DNA from: Candidatus Hydrogenedentota bacterium
Lineage (GTDB): Bacteria > Hydrogenedentota > Hydrogenedentia > Hydrogenedentales > SLHB01
Direction of reading: 5' to 3'
Length of the DNA stretch: 26,965 bases
Assembly: GCA_007130675.1 (NCBI GenBank)
Contig: SLSB01000135.1
Location: 1 to 26,965, forward strand
In this document: piece by piece, positions 14,510 through 23,058 of the stretch
Position numbering within the stretch: the stretch's first letter is position 1
Layout of the letters: every line of letters starts with the position of its first letter
Program-made: the position numbers and the translations under genes
Notes under the pieces: model-generated
Database searches by the model: none
Seen by the model: only the letters and a program-made list of their open reading frames with translations
Told to the model about the DNA's origin: nothing

Positions 14510-15379
14510 ATGCTTGGAAATCTCCTGATTGCCGCGCTCATCATGGCGGGGCTTGGCATAACGTTGTCGGTGGTTCTGGCCATAGCGAACAAGAATCTTT
14601 TCGTGTTCGAGGATCCGCGGATAGACGAAGTGGAAGCCATGCTTCCCGCGACAAACTGCGGGGCATGCGGTCATGCGGGCTGCCGGGCGTTTGCCGAGGC
14701 GCTTGTCGAAGGCAAGGCATCTCCGGCACAGTGCACGGTGAATAGTCCTGAAATGCTTGAGAGCATTGCGGCGTACCTCGGTGTGGAAGCGGGCACTCGT
14801 GAGCGGCGGGTGGCGCGGCTTGCCTGCGCGGGCGGCAACAATGTTGCGCGTCAAATGGCATCCTACTATGGTCCGGAAACCTGCCGCTCCGCTGCGCTGG
14901 TTGCGGGCGGCGGCAAGGGCTGTGTGTGGGGCTGCCTCGGCTATGGCGATTGCATGCGCGCGTGCGAGTTTGCGGCCATCACCATGAACGAAAACGATTT
15001 GCCTGTGGTCGATGAGGCCAGATGCACAGCCTGCGGCGCGTGTGTGGATGAGTGCCCGAAAGACTTATTTACTTTGCTGCCGGTCGACCAGCGCCTTTGG
15101 GTAGCGTGCAAGAATGAATTGGCCGGTGATGAGGCGGAGGCAGACTGCCTGGTGGCCTGCACAGCCTGCGGCCGTTGCGCTATGGATGCTCCGAACAATA
15201 TGATTTCGATCGTGAACAACTTGGCCCGGGTGGACTATAGTAGGTGGCAGCCTGATTGCAGGGTTGCCATCGAGCGGTGCCCCACGGGTGCGATTGTTTG
15301 GCTGGACAAAGACCTGGGGCCCATCAAAGGGATCCAGGCAAGACGCATCACGCGCAGGAGTCCGCTTCCCATCGGGTAG
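14510..15379 (+). CDS. rnfB: Rnf complex subunit RnfB, ferredoxin-accepting iron-sulfur protein
   Basis: This 289-residue protein has an N-terminal membrane anchor (residues 5-26) followed by the RnfB Fe-S domain with Cys50, 53, 58 and 75 (NCGACGHAGC, then PAQC). Next come a ferredoxin-type cluster region, C138-x3-C142-x5-C148-x3-C152, and a complete CxxCxxCxxxC motif at Cys172. The last two motifs are degenerate: CTACGRCAMDAP (Cys217) has Ala for the fourth Cys, and the final motif keeps only the CP at Cys257 plus one isolated Cys. Together these probably ligate a single cluster. RnfB takes electrons from reduced ferredoxin and passes them to the membrane subunits. GGAAGG 3 nt and AGAGGA 6 nt before the ATG at 14510 fix the start; the longer frame from 14438 lacks this. 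It heads the operon, before nifJ, whereas rnfB is usually the last gene of rnfCDGEAB. Confidence 0.93.
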   Translation: MLGNLLIAALIMAGLGITLSVVLAIANKNLFVFEDPRIDEVEAMLPATNCGACGHAGCRAFAEALVEGKASPAQCTVNSPEMLESIAAYLGVEAGTRERRVARLACAGGNNVARQMASYYGPETCRSAALVAGGGKGCVWGCLGYGDCMRACEFAAITMNENDLPVVDEARCTACGACVDECPKDLFTLLPVDQRLWVACKNELAGDEAEADCLVACTACGRCAMDAPNNMISIVNNLARVDYSRWQPDCRVAIERCPTGAIVWLDKDLGPIKGIQARRITRRSPLPIG

Positions 15380-15545
15380 CTTTGCTGCGCTGTGGCTTAT
15401 CCCTTGAACCCGCCGGCCGGAGGTGAAGGCTGGCACGTTGAGACGAGGTTCGGGGGCGATTATCCGTCTGAGCTGGATTGCGCTCGGAGCGGTTGATGTT
15501 TGGCGAGGTTTTTACGGGTCAACGAGACATAACAAGGGTTAGGAC

Positions 15546-18500
15546 ATGAAAGACGCCAAGGAAACTAGCAAATATCCAGGGATTCGCGAAGCGATGGACG
15601 GCAACACGGCCGTGATCATGTGCGAGCGGGAATCAAGCGATGCCGCGGGCGCGTATCCCATTACTCCGTCGACACAAATGGGGGAATACTGGGCCGAAGC
15701 GGCGGCGGCCGGGCATATCAATATTTCGGATCGCCCGCTGATTTTCATCGAGCCCGAGGGGGAACATGCCGCAGCGGCTGTGACGGCGGGCATGTCGATG
15801 GCGGGTTTGCGGTCGTGCAATTTCTCGTCGGGGCAGGGCATCGTCTACATGCATGAATCGCTGTATGCTGCGGTGGGAAAGCGGCTCACGTACATTCTCA
15901 ACATGGGGTGCCGTGCGATAACGAAGTCGACCCTGAACGTGCATGCGGGTCATGACGACTATCATGCGGTAGATGACAGCGGGTTCTTTCAGGTGTTTGG
16001 CAAGAACGTGCAGGAAGTGGCGGACCTGAACATCATCGCGCACAAGATAGCCGAACTGGCGCTGAATCCCGGTATCGTCGCCCAAGACGGTTTCCTGACG
16101 ACACACCTGATCGAGTCGCTGGTGCTGCCCGAGCGGGATTTGATTGCCGAGTATCTGGGCCGCCCTGACGACATCATCGACACGCCGACGCCCGCGCAGC
16201 GCATCATCTATGGCGACAAGCGCCGGCGTATTCCGCTGCTCTGGGACGTTGACAATCCCGTGATGGCGGGCACGGTGCAAAACCAGGATTCGTACATGCA
16301 GAGCGTGGCTGCGCAGCGGCCTTACTTCTTCGACCACATCGCGGGCATTACGGATGAGTGCATGGCGGAATTCACGCGCCTGACGGGCCGTGAGTACCAG
16401 CGGGTGCTGACGTATCGCATGGAGGATGCCGAATACGTGCTTGTTGGCCAGGGCAGTGTGGTTCCCAGCCTGGAGGTGGTTGCGGACTACTTGCGTGAGA
16501 CGCGCGGCATTAAGATCGGCGTGATCAACATGGTCATGTTCCGGCCGTTCCCGTCCGACTTGCTTACGCCGCTGCTGAAGGGCCGCAAGGCTGTGTGCGT
16601 GCTCGAGCGCACCGACCAGCCGCTTGCGGAAGACCTGCCGCTCATCCGCGAGGTGCGCGCCGCTGTGAACAAGTGCATCGAAAATGGGCATGCCAACGGT
16701 AAGGGCGCGCCCTATCCCAAGCACGATACGTATGGCAAGCCGGGCGACGTTCCTCCGCTGTATTCGGGATGCTATGGCATGGGCAGCCGTGACCTGCAGC
16801 CCGAGGGCGTGATCGGCGCCGTCGAGAACATGCTTCCTGACGGCAAAAAGAAGAAGATGTTCTACCTGTCCATTGATTTCGTGCGCGACAAGGCCTACAC
16901 CCCCAAACAGGAGGTGTATCAGCAGCAGATCCTCGAGTCGTATCCCGATGTGAAAGAGTTGGCGGTGCATGGGAGCGAGAACCCCAACCTCTTGCCCAAA
17001 GACAGCATCACCGTGCGTCTCCATTCGATCGGCGGCTGGGGCGCTATCACGACGGGCAAAAACCTCGCCATGACCCTGTTTGACCTTCTGGGATACCACA
17101 TCAAGGCGAATCCCAAGTACGGGTCGGAGAAGAAGGGTCAGCCGACGACGTACTATCTCTCCGCGGCGCCGGAGCCCATCCGTGTCAATTGCGAGTATTT
17201 CTACGTGGATGTGGTGCTGTCGCCTGATCCGAACGTATTCAGCCATTCGAACCCGCTGGCGGGCTTGAAGAAGGGCGGCGTGTTCGTCATTCAGAGCGAA
17301 CTGGACAGCCCGGACGCGGTCTGGAAAGAGCAGATCCCGCCGCGTTACCAGAAGATCATCGCCGACAACGACATCAAGGTGTTTTACGTCGATGGCTTCA
17401 AGATAGCGCGCGAGATCGCAACCGATGCGGATCTGCAATTCCGCATGCAGGGTATCGCTTTCATGGGCTCGTTCTTCGCGGCTTCGCCGGTCATGCAGCA
17501 GCGCAATCTGACCGAAGATGCACTGTTCAAAGCGATTGAGGAGCAGTTGGAGGCCAAGTTCGGTACGAAAGGCCGGCGGATTGTGGACGACAACCTGAAG
17601 GTCGTTCAGCGCGGGTTTACGGAACTGAACGAAATCACAGACAAGAAGGTATTGGAAGAGGACGCCGACGCTCTGCGCAAAGAACCGTTGATGCCGGTGA
17701 TGGTCAAACGGCAGCCCAAGGGCGATGCGCCCCACACGGATATCCACCGGTATTGGGAACAGACGGGGCATTTCTACGCGACGGGCCGCGGCAACGACAA
17801 TTTGACGGACCCGTTTATCAGCATGAGTTGCATTCCGGTAGCCACCGGTGCGTTCCGCGACATGACGAGCATCCGTTTCGAGCACCCGAGCTGGCTTCCG
17901 CAGAAATGCACGGCCTGCGGCGAGTGCTGGGCGATCTGTCCGGATTCTTCGCTTCCGGGCCTTGTCAACACCATCTCGGACATTCTTTCGACGGCTATCA
18001 AGAAAGCCGAAGAAAAGGGCGCGGAATTCAAGCACTTGCCGAAGGTCACGGGGACCATCGAGAAGAAGCTTCGCGCGCAGATCGGCGACGACAGCGCCGC
18101 GGATGTGACCGCCTTGTTGACGCAGGCGGTCGAGGAGACGCTGGCGGAAAGCTCGCTTTCCGGCGAGAAGAAGAGCGAACTTGAGAATGAGGCGGCAGCT
18201 ATGATGGACGTACTGCGCCCGTACAAGTTCGGTGTCAGCACTCCGTATTACCTCTTGAAGGAAAAGGACAAACCTGGCAGCGGCGGTCTGCTTTCAATCA
18301 CGGTGGATCCGTACACGTGCAAGGGCTGCATGGAATGCGTCCAAGTGTGCCCGGTCGACGCCTTCGATGTGGTCACGCAGACGCCGGAAACCATCAGCGA
18401 ATTGCGCCGCAATTGGGATTTCTGGCTCGCACTGCCGAACACCAAGCCCGAGTATATCCGCATTGATGACTTGGAAGAGGGCATTGGGGCGCTTGACACG

Positions 18501-20540
18501 CTGCTGCTGGATAAGACCAATTACAAGTCTATGGTGGGTGGTGACGGGGCGTGCGTCGGTTGCGGCGAGAAGACTGTCATGCATCTGTTCACGGCGGTAG
18601 TCGAGGCGCTCATGCAACCGCGGGTGAAGGCGCAGGTGGCGCGCCTCGATGACCTGATCGAGCGCATGGAGAAGCATATCCGGCTGAAGCTGGCCGAACA
18701 GGTCAATGTGGGCGACACCGATGCGATGAACAAGGCCTTGTCGTCGCTCGAGGGCAAAGACCTTACGCTGGCGAATTTGTCAACTGCGCTTGAAGAAGGC
18801 AAAGTCAACAGCACCATTGACAGCCAATGGCTGAAGATGACCACCGGTCTTCTGAGCAAGCTGAAACACCTGCGCTGGCAATATACCAAGGGCGTGACCA
18901 GTCGCGGGCGGGCCAGCATGGGCATCCTGAATGCGACGGGCTGCACCTCGGTTTGGGGCTCGACGTGGCCCTTCAACCCCTATCCCTACCCGTGGGCCAA
19001 CCACTTGTTCCAAGACTGCACGTCGGTGGCCATGGGCGTGTTTGAGGGCCACATGGTGAAGATGGCCGAAGGATTCAAGGCCATTCGCATGACCGAACTG
19101 GAGCTCGAGGGCAACTATAACCCGAAGGAACATGAAGAGTTCTTCCGCTACTTCAACTGGCAGCAGTTTACCGATGAAGAATTCGCGCTGTGTCCGCCCG
19201 TGGTGGCGGTTGGCGGCGATGGCGCGCTGTACGACATCGGCTTCCAGAACATGTCGCGGCTGATGATGAGCGGCAAGCCGGTCAAGATCATGTGCCTGGA
19301 TACTCAGGTGTATTCGAATACTGGCGGCCAGGCCTGCACATCCGGCTATTTCGGCCAGATCTCGGATATGGCCCAGTTTGGCAAGGCCATTAAAGGCAAG
19401 GAAGAAATCCGGAAGGAAATCGGCCTGATTGCTATGGCACACCGCACCACGTACGTGCATCAGGGCACCATCGCGAACATCGGCCACCTCCTCGAGGGCT
19501 TCATCCAGGGGCTTACCACACGGCAACCGGCTCTGTTCAACATCCACAGCCCGTGCATGCCCGAACACGGCATCGGCGACGACGTGGCCAAGCATCAGTC
19601 TATCCTGGCAGTGGAATCTCGGGCCTACCCGGTGTTTCGCTACAATCCCGAGTCGGGCCAGAACCCGGTGGACGGTTTGGATCTCGAGGGCAATCCCGCG
19701 CTTGATGAAGACTGGCCTACGTTCACGCTGAATTACGTGGACGAAGACGGTAAACCGGGCAAGATGGGGATCCCGCTGACGTTTGCGGATTACGCCGCTA
19801 CCGAAGGCCGCTTCCGGAAACAGTTCCGCATGGCCCCCCGGGATACCTGGAACGACGACATGGTGCCGATCGCGGAATTTCTCGAAATGGACGCCGAGGA
19901 GCGCGAGGGCCTGTATCCCTTTGTGTGGGCGGTGGACAGAAAGAACCGGTTGTCCCGTCTTATATGCTCGAAAGCGATGGTCACATCGACCGAAGAGCGG
20001 CGCGATTTCTGGCGGCTGCTGAAGTCGATTACCGGCGCCGATCAACAGGTCGATGTTAACGAAATTGCGAACCAGGCGCGCGCCGACGTGGTGCAAAAGA
20101 TCACGGCGGGGCTGCTTGAACTGGCGAACGGCGGCAAGGCGTCGCAATTGGCCACGACCCAGGAGGCGGTTCCCGCGGCGGTATCGGCCTCGAGTTCCGA
20201 GGGCAAGGGCGATGGCGGTGCAGACGCGCAGGGGGAAGCAGCGCCTGCTCCCAAGGAGAGCGCGCCTGAGGCAACAACTGGAGGTGGCATGGAACCTTTC
20301 CTGGATGTAAATCAATGCACGGGATGCGGTGAGTGTGTGCTTATCAACCCGAAGATGTTCGTCTGGAACGACAAGAAGCAGGCTGAACTTGCGGATTACA
20401 AGGCCGGAACCTACAAGGAAATGGTCAAGGCCGCCGAGCGGTGCGCGGCACGCTGCATCCAGCCCGGCGATCCGTGGGATCCTAACGAGAAAGGACTCGA
20501 CAAGCTGAAAAAGCGCGCGGCGAAGTTCAACGAGATGTAA
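15546..20540 (+). CDS. nifJ: Pyruvate:ferredoxin oxidoreductase, extended form with C-terminal ferredoxin
   Basis: This 1664-residue enzyme oxidises pyruvate with CoA to acetyl-CoA and CO2 and reduces ferredoxin. In order: pyruvate/thiamine domain I with GAYPITPST (35-43), domains II-III (about 260-680), a two-cluster ferredoxin domain (Cys788 and Cys925 motifs, each CxxCxxCxxxCP), and the thiamine domain with GACVGCGE (Cys1003/1006), NATGC (Cys1133), GGDG (1223-1226) and YSNTGGQ. Cys1337 is the likely fourth ligand of the proximal cluster. Classical enzymes have about 1200 residues. The extra length comes from a helical insert between the two ferredoxin motifs (137 residues apart, not about 56), a helical insert between Cys1006 and Cys1133, and a C-terminal tail. 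The tail is an Ala/Pro/Glu linker (about 1535-1581) plus a single-cluster ferredoxin (CTGCGEC at Cys1591, then CAARC). It lies between rnfB and rnfC, so Rnf is the likely electron sink. A related 2-oxoacid substrate is possible. Confidence 0.93.
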   Translation: MKDAKETSKYPGIREAMDGNTAVIMCERESSDAAGAYPITPSTQMGEYWAEAAAAGHINISDRPLIFIEPEGEHAAAAVTAGMSMAGLRSCNFSSGQGIVYMHESLYAAVGKRLTYILNMGCRAITKSTLNVHAGHDDYHAVDDSGFFQVFGKNVQEVADLNIIAHKIAELALNPGIVAQDGFLTTHLIESLVLPERDLIAEYLGRPDDIIDTPTPAQRIIYGDKRRRIPLLWDVDNPVMAGTVQNQDSYMQSVAAQRPYFFDHIAGITDECMAEFTRLTGREYQRVLTYRMEDAEYVLVGQGSVVPSLEVVADYLRETRGIKIGVINMVMFRPFPSDLLTPLLKGRKAVCVLERTDQPLAEDLPLIREVRAAVNKCIENGHANGKGAPYPKHDTYGKPGDVPPLYSGCYGMGSRDLQPEGVIGAVENMLPDGKKKKMFYLSIDFVRDKAYTPKQEVYQQQILESYPDVKELAVHGSENPNLLPKDSITVRLHSIGGWGAITTGKNLAMTLFDLLGYHIKANPKYGSEKKGQPTTYYLSAAPEPIRVNCEYFYVDVVLSPDPNVFSHSNPLAGLKKGGVFVIQSELDSPDAVWKEQIPPRYQKIIADNDIKVFYVDGFKIAREIATDADLQFRMQGIAFMGSFFAASPVMQQRNLTEDALFKAIEEQLEAKFGTKGRRIVDDNLKVVQRGFTELNEITDKKVLEEDADALRKEPLMPVMVKRQPKGDAPHTDIHRYWEQTGHFYATGRGNDNLTDPFISMSCIPVATGAFRDMTSIRFEHPSWLPQKCTACGECWAICPDSSLPGLVNTISDILSTAIKKAEEKGAEFKHLPKVTGTIEKKLRAQIGDDSAADVTALLTQAVEETLAESSLSGEKKSELENEAAAMMDVLRPYKFGVSTPYYLLKEKDKPGSGGLLSITVDPYTCKGCMECVQVCPVDAFDVVTQTPETISELRRNWDFWLALPNTKPEYIRIDDLEEGIGALDTLLLDKTNYKSMVGGDGACVGCGEKTVMHLFTAVVEALMQPRVKAQVARLDDLIERMEKHIRLKLAEQVNVGDTDAMNKALSSLEGKDLTLANLSTALEEGKVNSTIDSQWLKMTTGLLSKLKHLRWQYTKGVTSRGRASMGILNATGCTSVWGSTWPFNPYPYPWANHLFQDCTSVAMGVFEGHMVKMAEGFKAIRMTELELEGNYNPKEHEEFFRYFNWQQFTDEEFALCPPVVAVGGDGALYDIGFQNMSRLMMSGKPVKIMCLDTQVYSNTGGQACTSGYFGQISDMAQFGKAIKGKEEIRKEIGLIAMAHRTTYVHQGTIANIGHLLEGFIQGLTTRQPALFNIHSPCMPEHGIGDDVAKHQSILAVESRAYPVFRYNPESGQNPVDGLDLEGNPALDEDWPTFTLNYVDEDGKPGKMGIPLTFADYAATEGRFRKQFRMAPRDTWNDDMVPIAEFLEMDAEEREGLYPFVWAVDRKNRLSRLICSKAMVTSTEERRDFWRLLKSITGADQQVDVNEIANQARADVVQKITAGLLELANGGKASQLATTQEAVPAAVSASSSEGKGDGGADAQGEAAPAPKESAPEATTGGGMEPFLDVNQCTGCGECVLINPKMFVWNDKKQAELADYKAGTYKEMVKAAERCAARCIQPGDPWDPNEKGLDKLKKRAAKFNEM
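20280..20291 (+). promoter_or_regulatory. Internal Shine-Dalgarno and ATG at the ferredoxin domain of nifJ
   Basis: GGAGG (20280-20284) lies 4 nt before an in-frame ATG at 20289, codon 1582 of nifJ. This is exactly where the disordered linker ends and the ferredoxin domain begins. Initiation here would yield a free 83-residue single-cluster ferredoxin. The spacing is a little short, so use of this site is a hypothesis. Confidence 0.4.
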
Positions 20541-20545
20541 CCCAT

Positions 20546-20562
20546 GCGGGCTATGCGCCCGC
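20546..20562 (+). terminator. Hairpin just after nifJ, possible attenuator
   Basis: GCGGGC (20546-20551) and GCCCGC (20557-20562) pair around a 5-nt loop, beginning 5 nt after the nifJ stop, and are followed by TTGT. The stem is GC-rich, but there is no real U-tract, so partial termination or mRNA protection is as likely as full termination. Confidence 0.4.
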
Positions 20563-20578
20563 TTGTATAGAAACATGC

Positions 20579-20611
20579 GGGGCGCGCCCCTGGGGGCATT
20601 GGGGCGCGCCC
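20579..20611 (+). repeat. Paired GGGGCGCGCCC elements between nifJ and rnfC
   Basis: GGGGCGCGCCCC (20579-20590) and GGGGCGCGCCC (20601-20611) are both self-complementary and can also pair with each other as an 11-bp stem with a loop of about 11 nt. With the hairpin at 20546 they form a very structured 90-nt junction, just before an rnfC start that has no clear Shine-Dalgarno. Confidence 0.5.
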
Positions 20612-20632
20612 GCCAACCTTTGTCTGGTACAC

Positions 20633-21985
20633 ATGAGCGTTTTCACTCTACTCGGTTTAGACAAGACGTTTTCGCACGGGGTTCATCCGCCGGAATACAA
20701 AGATTTGACGGCGGACAAGCCCATCCGCCGTTTGCCGTTTGCGGATGAGATGATTATTCCGCTTTCGCAGCACACGGGCGCGCCGGCCAAGCCCATCGTG
20801 CGCGAGGGGCAGGAAGTGGTTCGCAGTGAACCGATTGCCGAGCCCGGCGGTTTTGTGTCGGTGCCGATGCACGCGCCGGCGACGGGCCGGGTGGCGAGAA
20901 TCGGCCTGGCGCGCGATGTGCGCGGGGGCATGTCGCCCGCGATCTTCCTGCAACTGTATCCTGGCGAGAGCCAGGAGATCCTCTATGGCGCGCCTGTCGA
21001 CGTGGACACCATGTCCAACGAGCAGATCGTCAAGGCGGTGCAGGGGACGGGCGTGGTGGGCCTGGGCGGTGCAGCGTTTCCCACGCACGTAAAGCTGGCG
21101 GTTCCCGAGGGAAAACATATCGACACGGTGGTGGTCAATGGGTGTGAATGCGAGCCCTATCTTACCACCGATCACCGGTTGATGGTCGAGCATCCTGAGG
21201 ATGTCTTTGAGGGCATCCATGTTGTACAGCGGGCCTATAAGGCCGAACGCGTCATCGTGGGCATCGAGAACAACAAACCCGATGCGGTGGAAGCGATGCG
21301 GCGTGTGAAGCCCTCGGACGGATCCATCGAAGTCGAGTCCATCGTAACAAAATATCCCCAGGGCGCCGAGAAGATGCTGATCAAATCACTGCTTGATCGC
21401 GAGGTGCCCTCGGGGGGGCTGCCGTTGGATGTCGGCGCTGCGGTGTTTAACGTAGCGACCCTTGCCCAGGTCGGCGAACTGTTGCCGATGCAGCGCGGAC
21501 TGATCGAGCGGACGATCACGGTGACTGGTCCGGCGGTGGCCAACCCCGGCAACTATCTCGTCGCGCTGGGCACGCCGATACGGTTCATCCTCGAGCAGTG
21601 CCGGTACCGGGGCGAGGATGCGTCGGTGGTGATTCTTGGCGGGCCGATGATGGGCACGGCGGTGCCCTCGCTCGACATCCCCATCACGAAGGGCGTCACC
21701 AGCATTCTGGTGCTCGATAGGGCCGAGGTTGAGAAACGCAATCGCAAGGAATATCCCTGCATTAAGTGCGGAAGCTGTGTGGATGCCTGCCCGATGCACT
21801 TGAATCCCTCGAAACTCGGCCAATTTGCCCGTAAACGCGACTTCGACACGATGGCGAATGTGTTCAATTTGATGGATTGCTTCGAGTGCGGGTCTTGCTC
21901 GTATGTCTGCCCGTCGAACATTCCCCTCGTGCAGCGGTTCCGTGGGGCCAAATCCATCATTCGTGAAAGGAAGGCAGTTTCGTGA
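20633..21985 (+). CDS. rnfC: Rnf complex subunit RnfC, NADH-linked flavoprotein/Fe-S subunit
   Basis: This 450-residue protein starts with the RnfC hallmark GVHPPEYKDLT, followed by a barrel-sandwich segment (APATGRVARIG). Then come the NADH/FMN-binding GTGVVGLGGAAFPTHVK and VVNGCECEPYLTTDHRLM. Two [4Fe-4S] motifs close it: CIKCGSCVDACP (Cys376) and CFECGSCSYVCP (Cys416). RnfC is a peripheral cytosolic subunit that exchanges electrons with NAD+/NADH. Length and cluster count are normal for the shorter clade, which lacks the long Ala-rich tail of some proteobacterial RnfC proteins. The ATG at 20633 lacks a convincing Shine-Dalgarno. The gene overlaps rnfD by 4 nt (GTGA), so the two are translationally coupled. 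Confidence 0.95.
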   Translation: MSVFTLLGLDKTFSHGVHPPEYKDLTADKPIRRLPFADEMIIPLSQHTGAPAKPIVREGQEVVRSEPIAEPGGFVSVPMHAPATGRVARIGLARDVRGGMSPAIFLQLYPGESQEILYGAPVDVDTMSNEQIVKAVQGTGVVGLGGAAFPTHVKLAVPEGKHIDTVVVNGCECEPYLTTDHRLMVEHPEDVFEGIHVVQRAYKAERVIVGIENNKPDAVEAMRRVKPSDGSIEVESIVTKYPQGAEKMLIKSLLDREVPSGGLPLDVGAAVFNVATLAQVGELLPMQRGLIERTITVTGPAVANPGNYLVALGTPIRFILEQCRYRGEDASVVILGGPMMGTAVPSLDIPITKGVTSILVLDRAEVEKRNRKEYPCIKCGSCVDACPMHLNPSKLGQFARKRDFDTMANVFNLMDCFECGSCSYVCPSNIPLVQRFRGAKSIIRERKAVS

Positions 21986-23058
21986 CGGTCATGAGCCCAG
22001 GAACCTTTGAAATCCGCACCTCGCCGCATATCAAGGCGAAGGTTACGACCGACGTGATCATGCGCAATGTGGTCTATGCCATGCTCCCTGTTTGCGTGTT
22101 TGCGGTGTGGTCATTTGGCCTGAGCGCGCTGGCGCTGATCGTCACGACTACGGCGGCGTGTGTTCTGACCGAGCACCTCGTGTGCAGGTTCGCGGGAAAA
22201 CCTACAACGGTGGCAGATTTCAGCGCGGTTATCACCGGCATCCTGTTAGCGCTGACACTGCCTCCCGGCATCCCGTTGTGGATGGGGGCATCGGGCGGCG
22301 TGATCGCGATCTTGCTGGGCAAGGCCCTGTTTGGCGGACTAGGGTTTAACACGTTCAATCCGGCGCTTGTCGCGCGCGCGTTTCTTCAGGCCGCGTTTCC
22401 CATGGCCATGACGCGGTGGATCCCGCCGTTTGTGGCAGGGCGCTTTGCGCAGTTTGTCCCGACGTCGCTGGCGTTGCCATTTCTGAGCCCCGACACGAAG
22501 GCAGCGGCTCTGGATGATTACCTTGCCCGGGCAATGGTGGATGGGTGGACGGGTGCTACGCCTCTCCCGATGCAGAAGTATGCGGGCGTCACGACGGAGA
22601 CGTTTGACTTGTTCGCCGGGCTGGTTCCAGGGTCCACGGGCGAGACGTGTGCGGTGTTGATCTTACTGGGTGGGGCGTATCTGGTTGCGCGCGGCATGAT
22701 GAACTGGCGGATTACGGTGGCGATGCTCGGGACAGCCTACCTGATGAGTTGGGTGTTCTATCTGGTGGATAACTCGAACCCGACGCCCGGTTTTATGCTG
22801 TTTTCAGGGGGCTTGATGCTCGGGGCGGTGTTTATGGCGACCGATATGGTCGCGTCGCCAACCACGCCCCTCGGGGTGTGGATATATGGCGGGCTGATGG
22901 GGTTCTTAACGATTCTTATTCGGGTCGAGGGCGGTCTGCCCGAGGGGGTCATGTACGCCATATTGCTGGGGAATGCGGTGTCCCCGATCATCGAAAACCT
23001 CACACAGCCCCGAGTATTTGGAACCCGAACGGCGAAAAGGCAGCGGAATGAGCAATAA
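21982..23058 (+). CDS. rnfD: Rnf complex membrane flavoprotein RnfD
   Basis: This 358-residue polytopic membrane protein of the NqrB/RnfD family opens with SPHIKAKVTTDVIMRNV and carries GGLGFNTFNPALVARAFL, typical of the family. The flavinylation motif is T-G-A-T at residues 190-193 (in GWTGATPL), where Thr193 is expected to carry FMN through a phosphoester bond. Multiple hydrophobic spans run from about residue 30 to 345. RnfD is part of the core thought to couple electron transfer to Na+ or H+ movement. The start is GTG at 21982, with AAGGAAGG 8 nt upstream and a 4-nt overlap with rnfC; ATG 21991 is an alternative. It overlaps the start of rnfG by 11 nt. Confidence 0.95.
   Translation: MTVMSPGTFEIRTSPHIKAKVTTDVIMRNVVYAMLPVCVFAVWSFGLSALALIVTTTAACVLTEHLVCRFAGKPTTVADFSAVITGILLALTLPPGIPLWMGASGGVIAILLGKALFGGLGFNTFNPALVARAFLQAAFPMAMTRWIPPFVAGRFAQFVPTSLALPFLSPDTKAAALDDYLARAMVDGWTGATPLPMQKYAGVTTETFDLFAGLVPGSTGETCAVLILLGGAYLVARGMMNWRITVAMLGTAYLMSWVFYLVDNSNPTPGFMLFSGGLMLGAVFMATDMVASPTTPLGVWIYGGLMGFLTILIRVEGGLPEGVMYAILLGNAVSPIIENLTQPRVFGTRTAKRQRNEQ

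Noticed and set aside
14129..14854. Long upstream extension of gatC to 14854
   Set aside because: The extension has no GatC-like sequence, covers the divergent promoter region and overlaps the start of rnfB on the other strand.
15633..18035. 800-residue open frame antisense to nifJ, and a similar 598-residue one at 18780-20576
   Set aside because: Both are shadows caused by GC-rich codon usage of nifJ. Their translations are rich in Arg/His/Leu with no domains, whereas the plus frame has all PFOR motifs.
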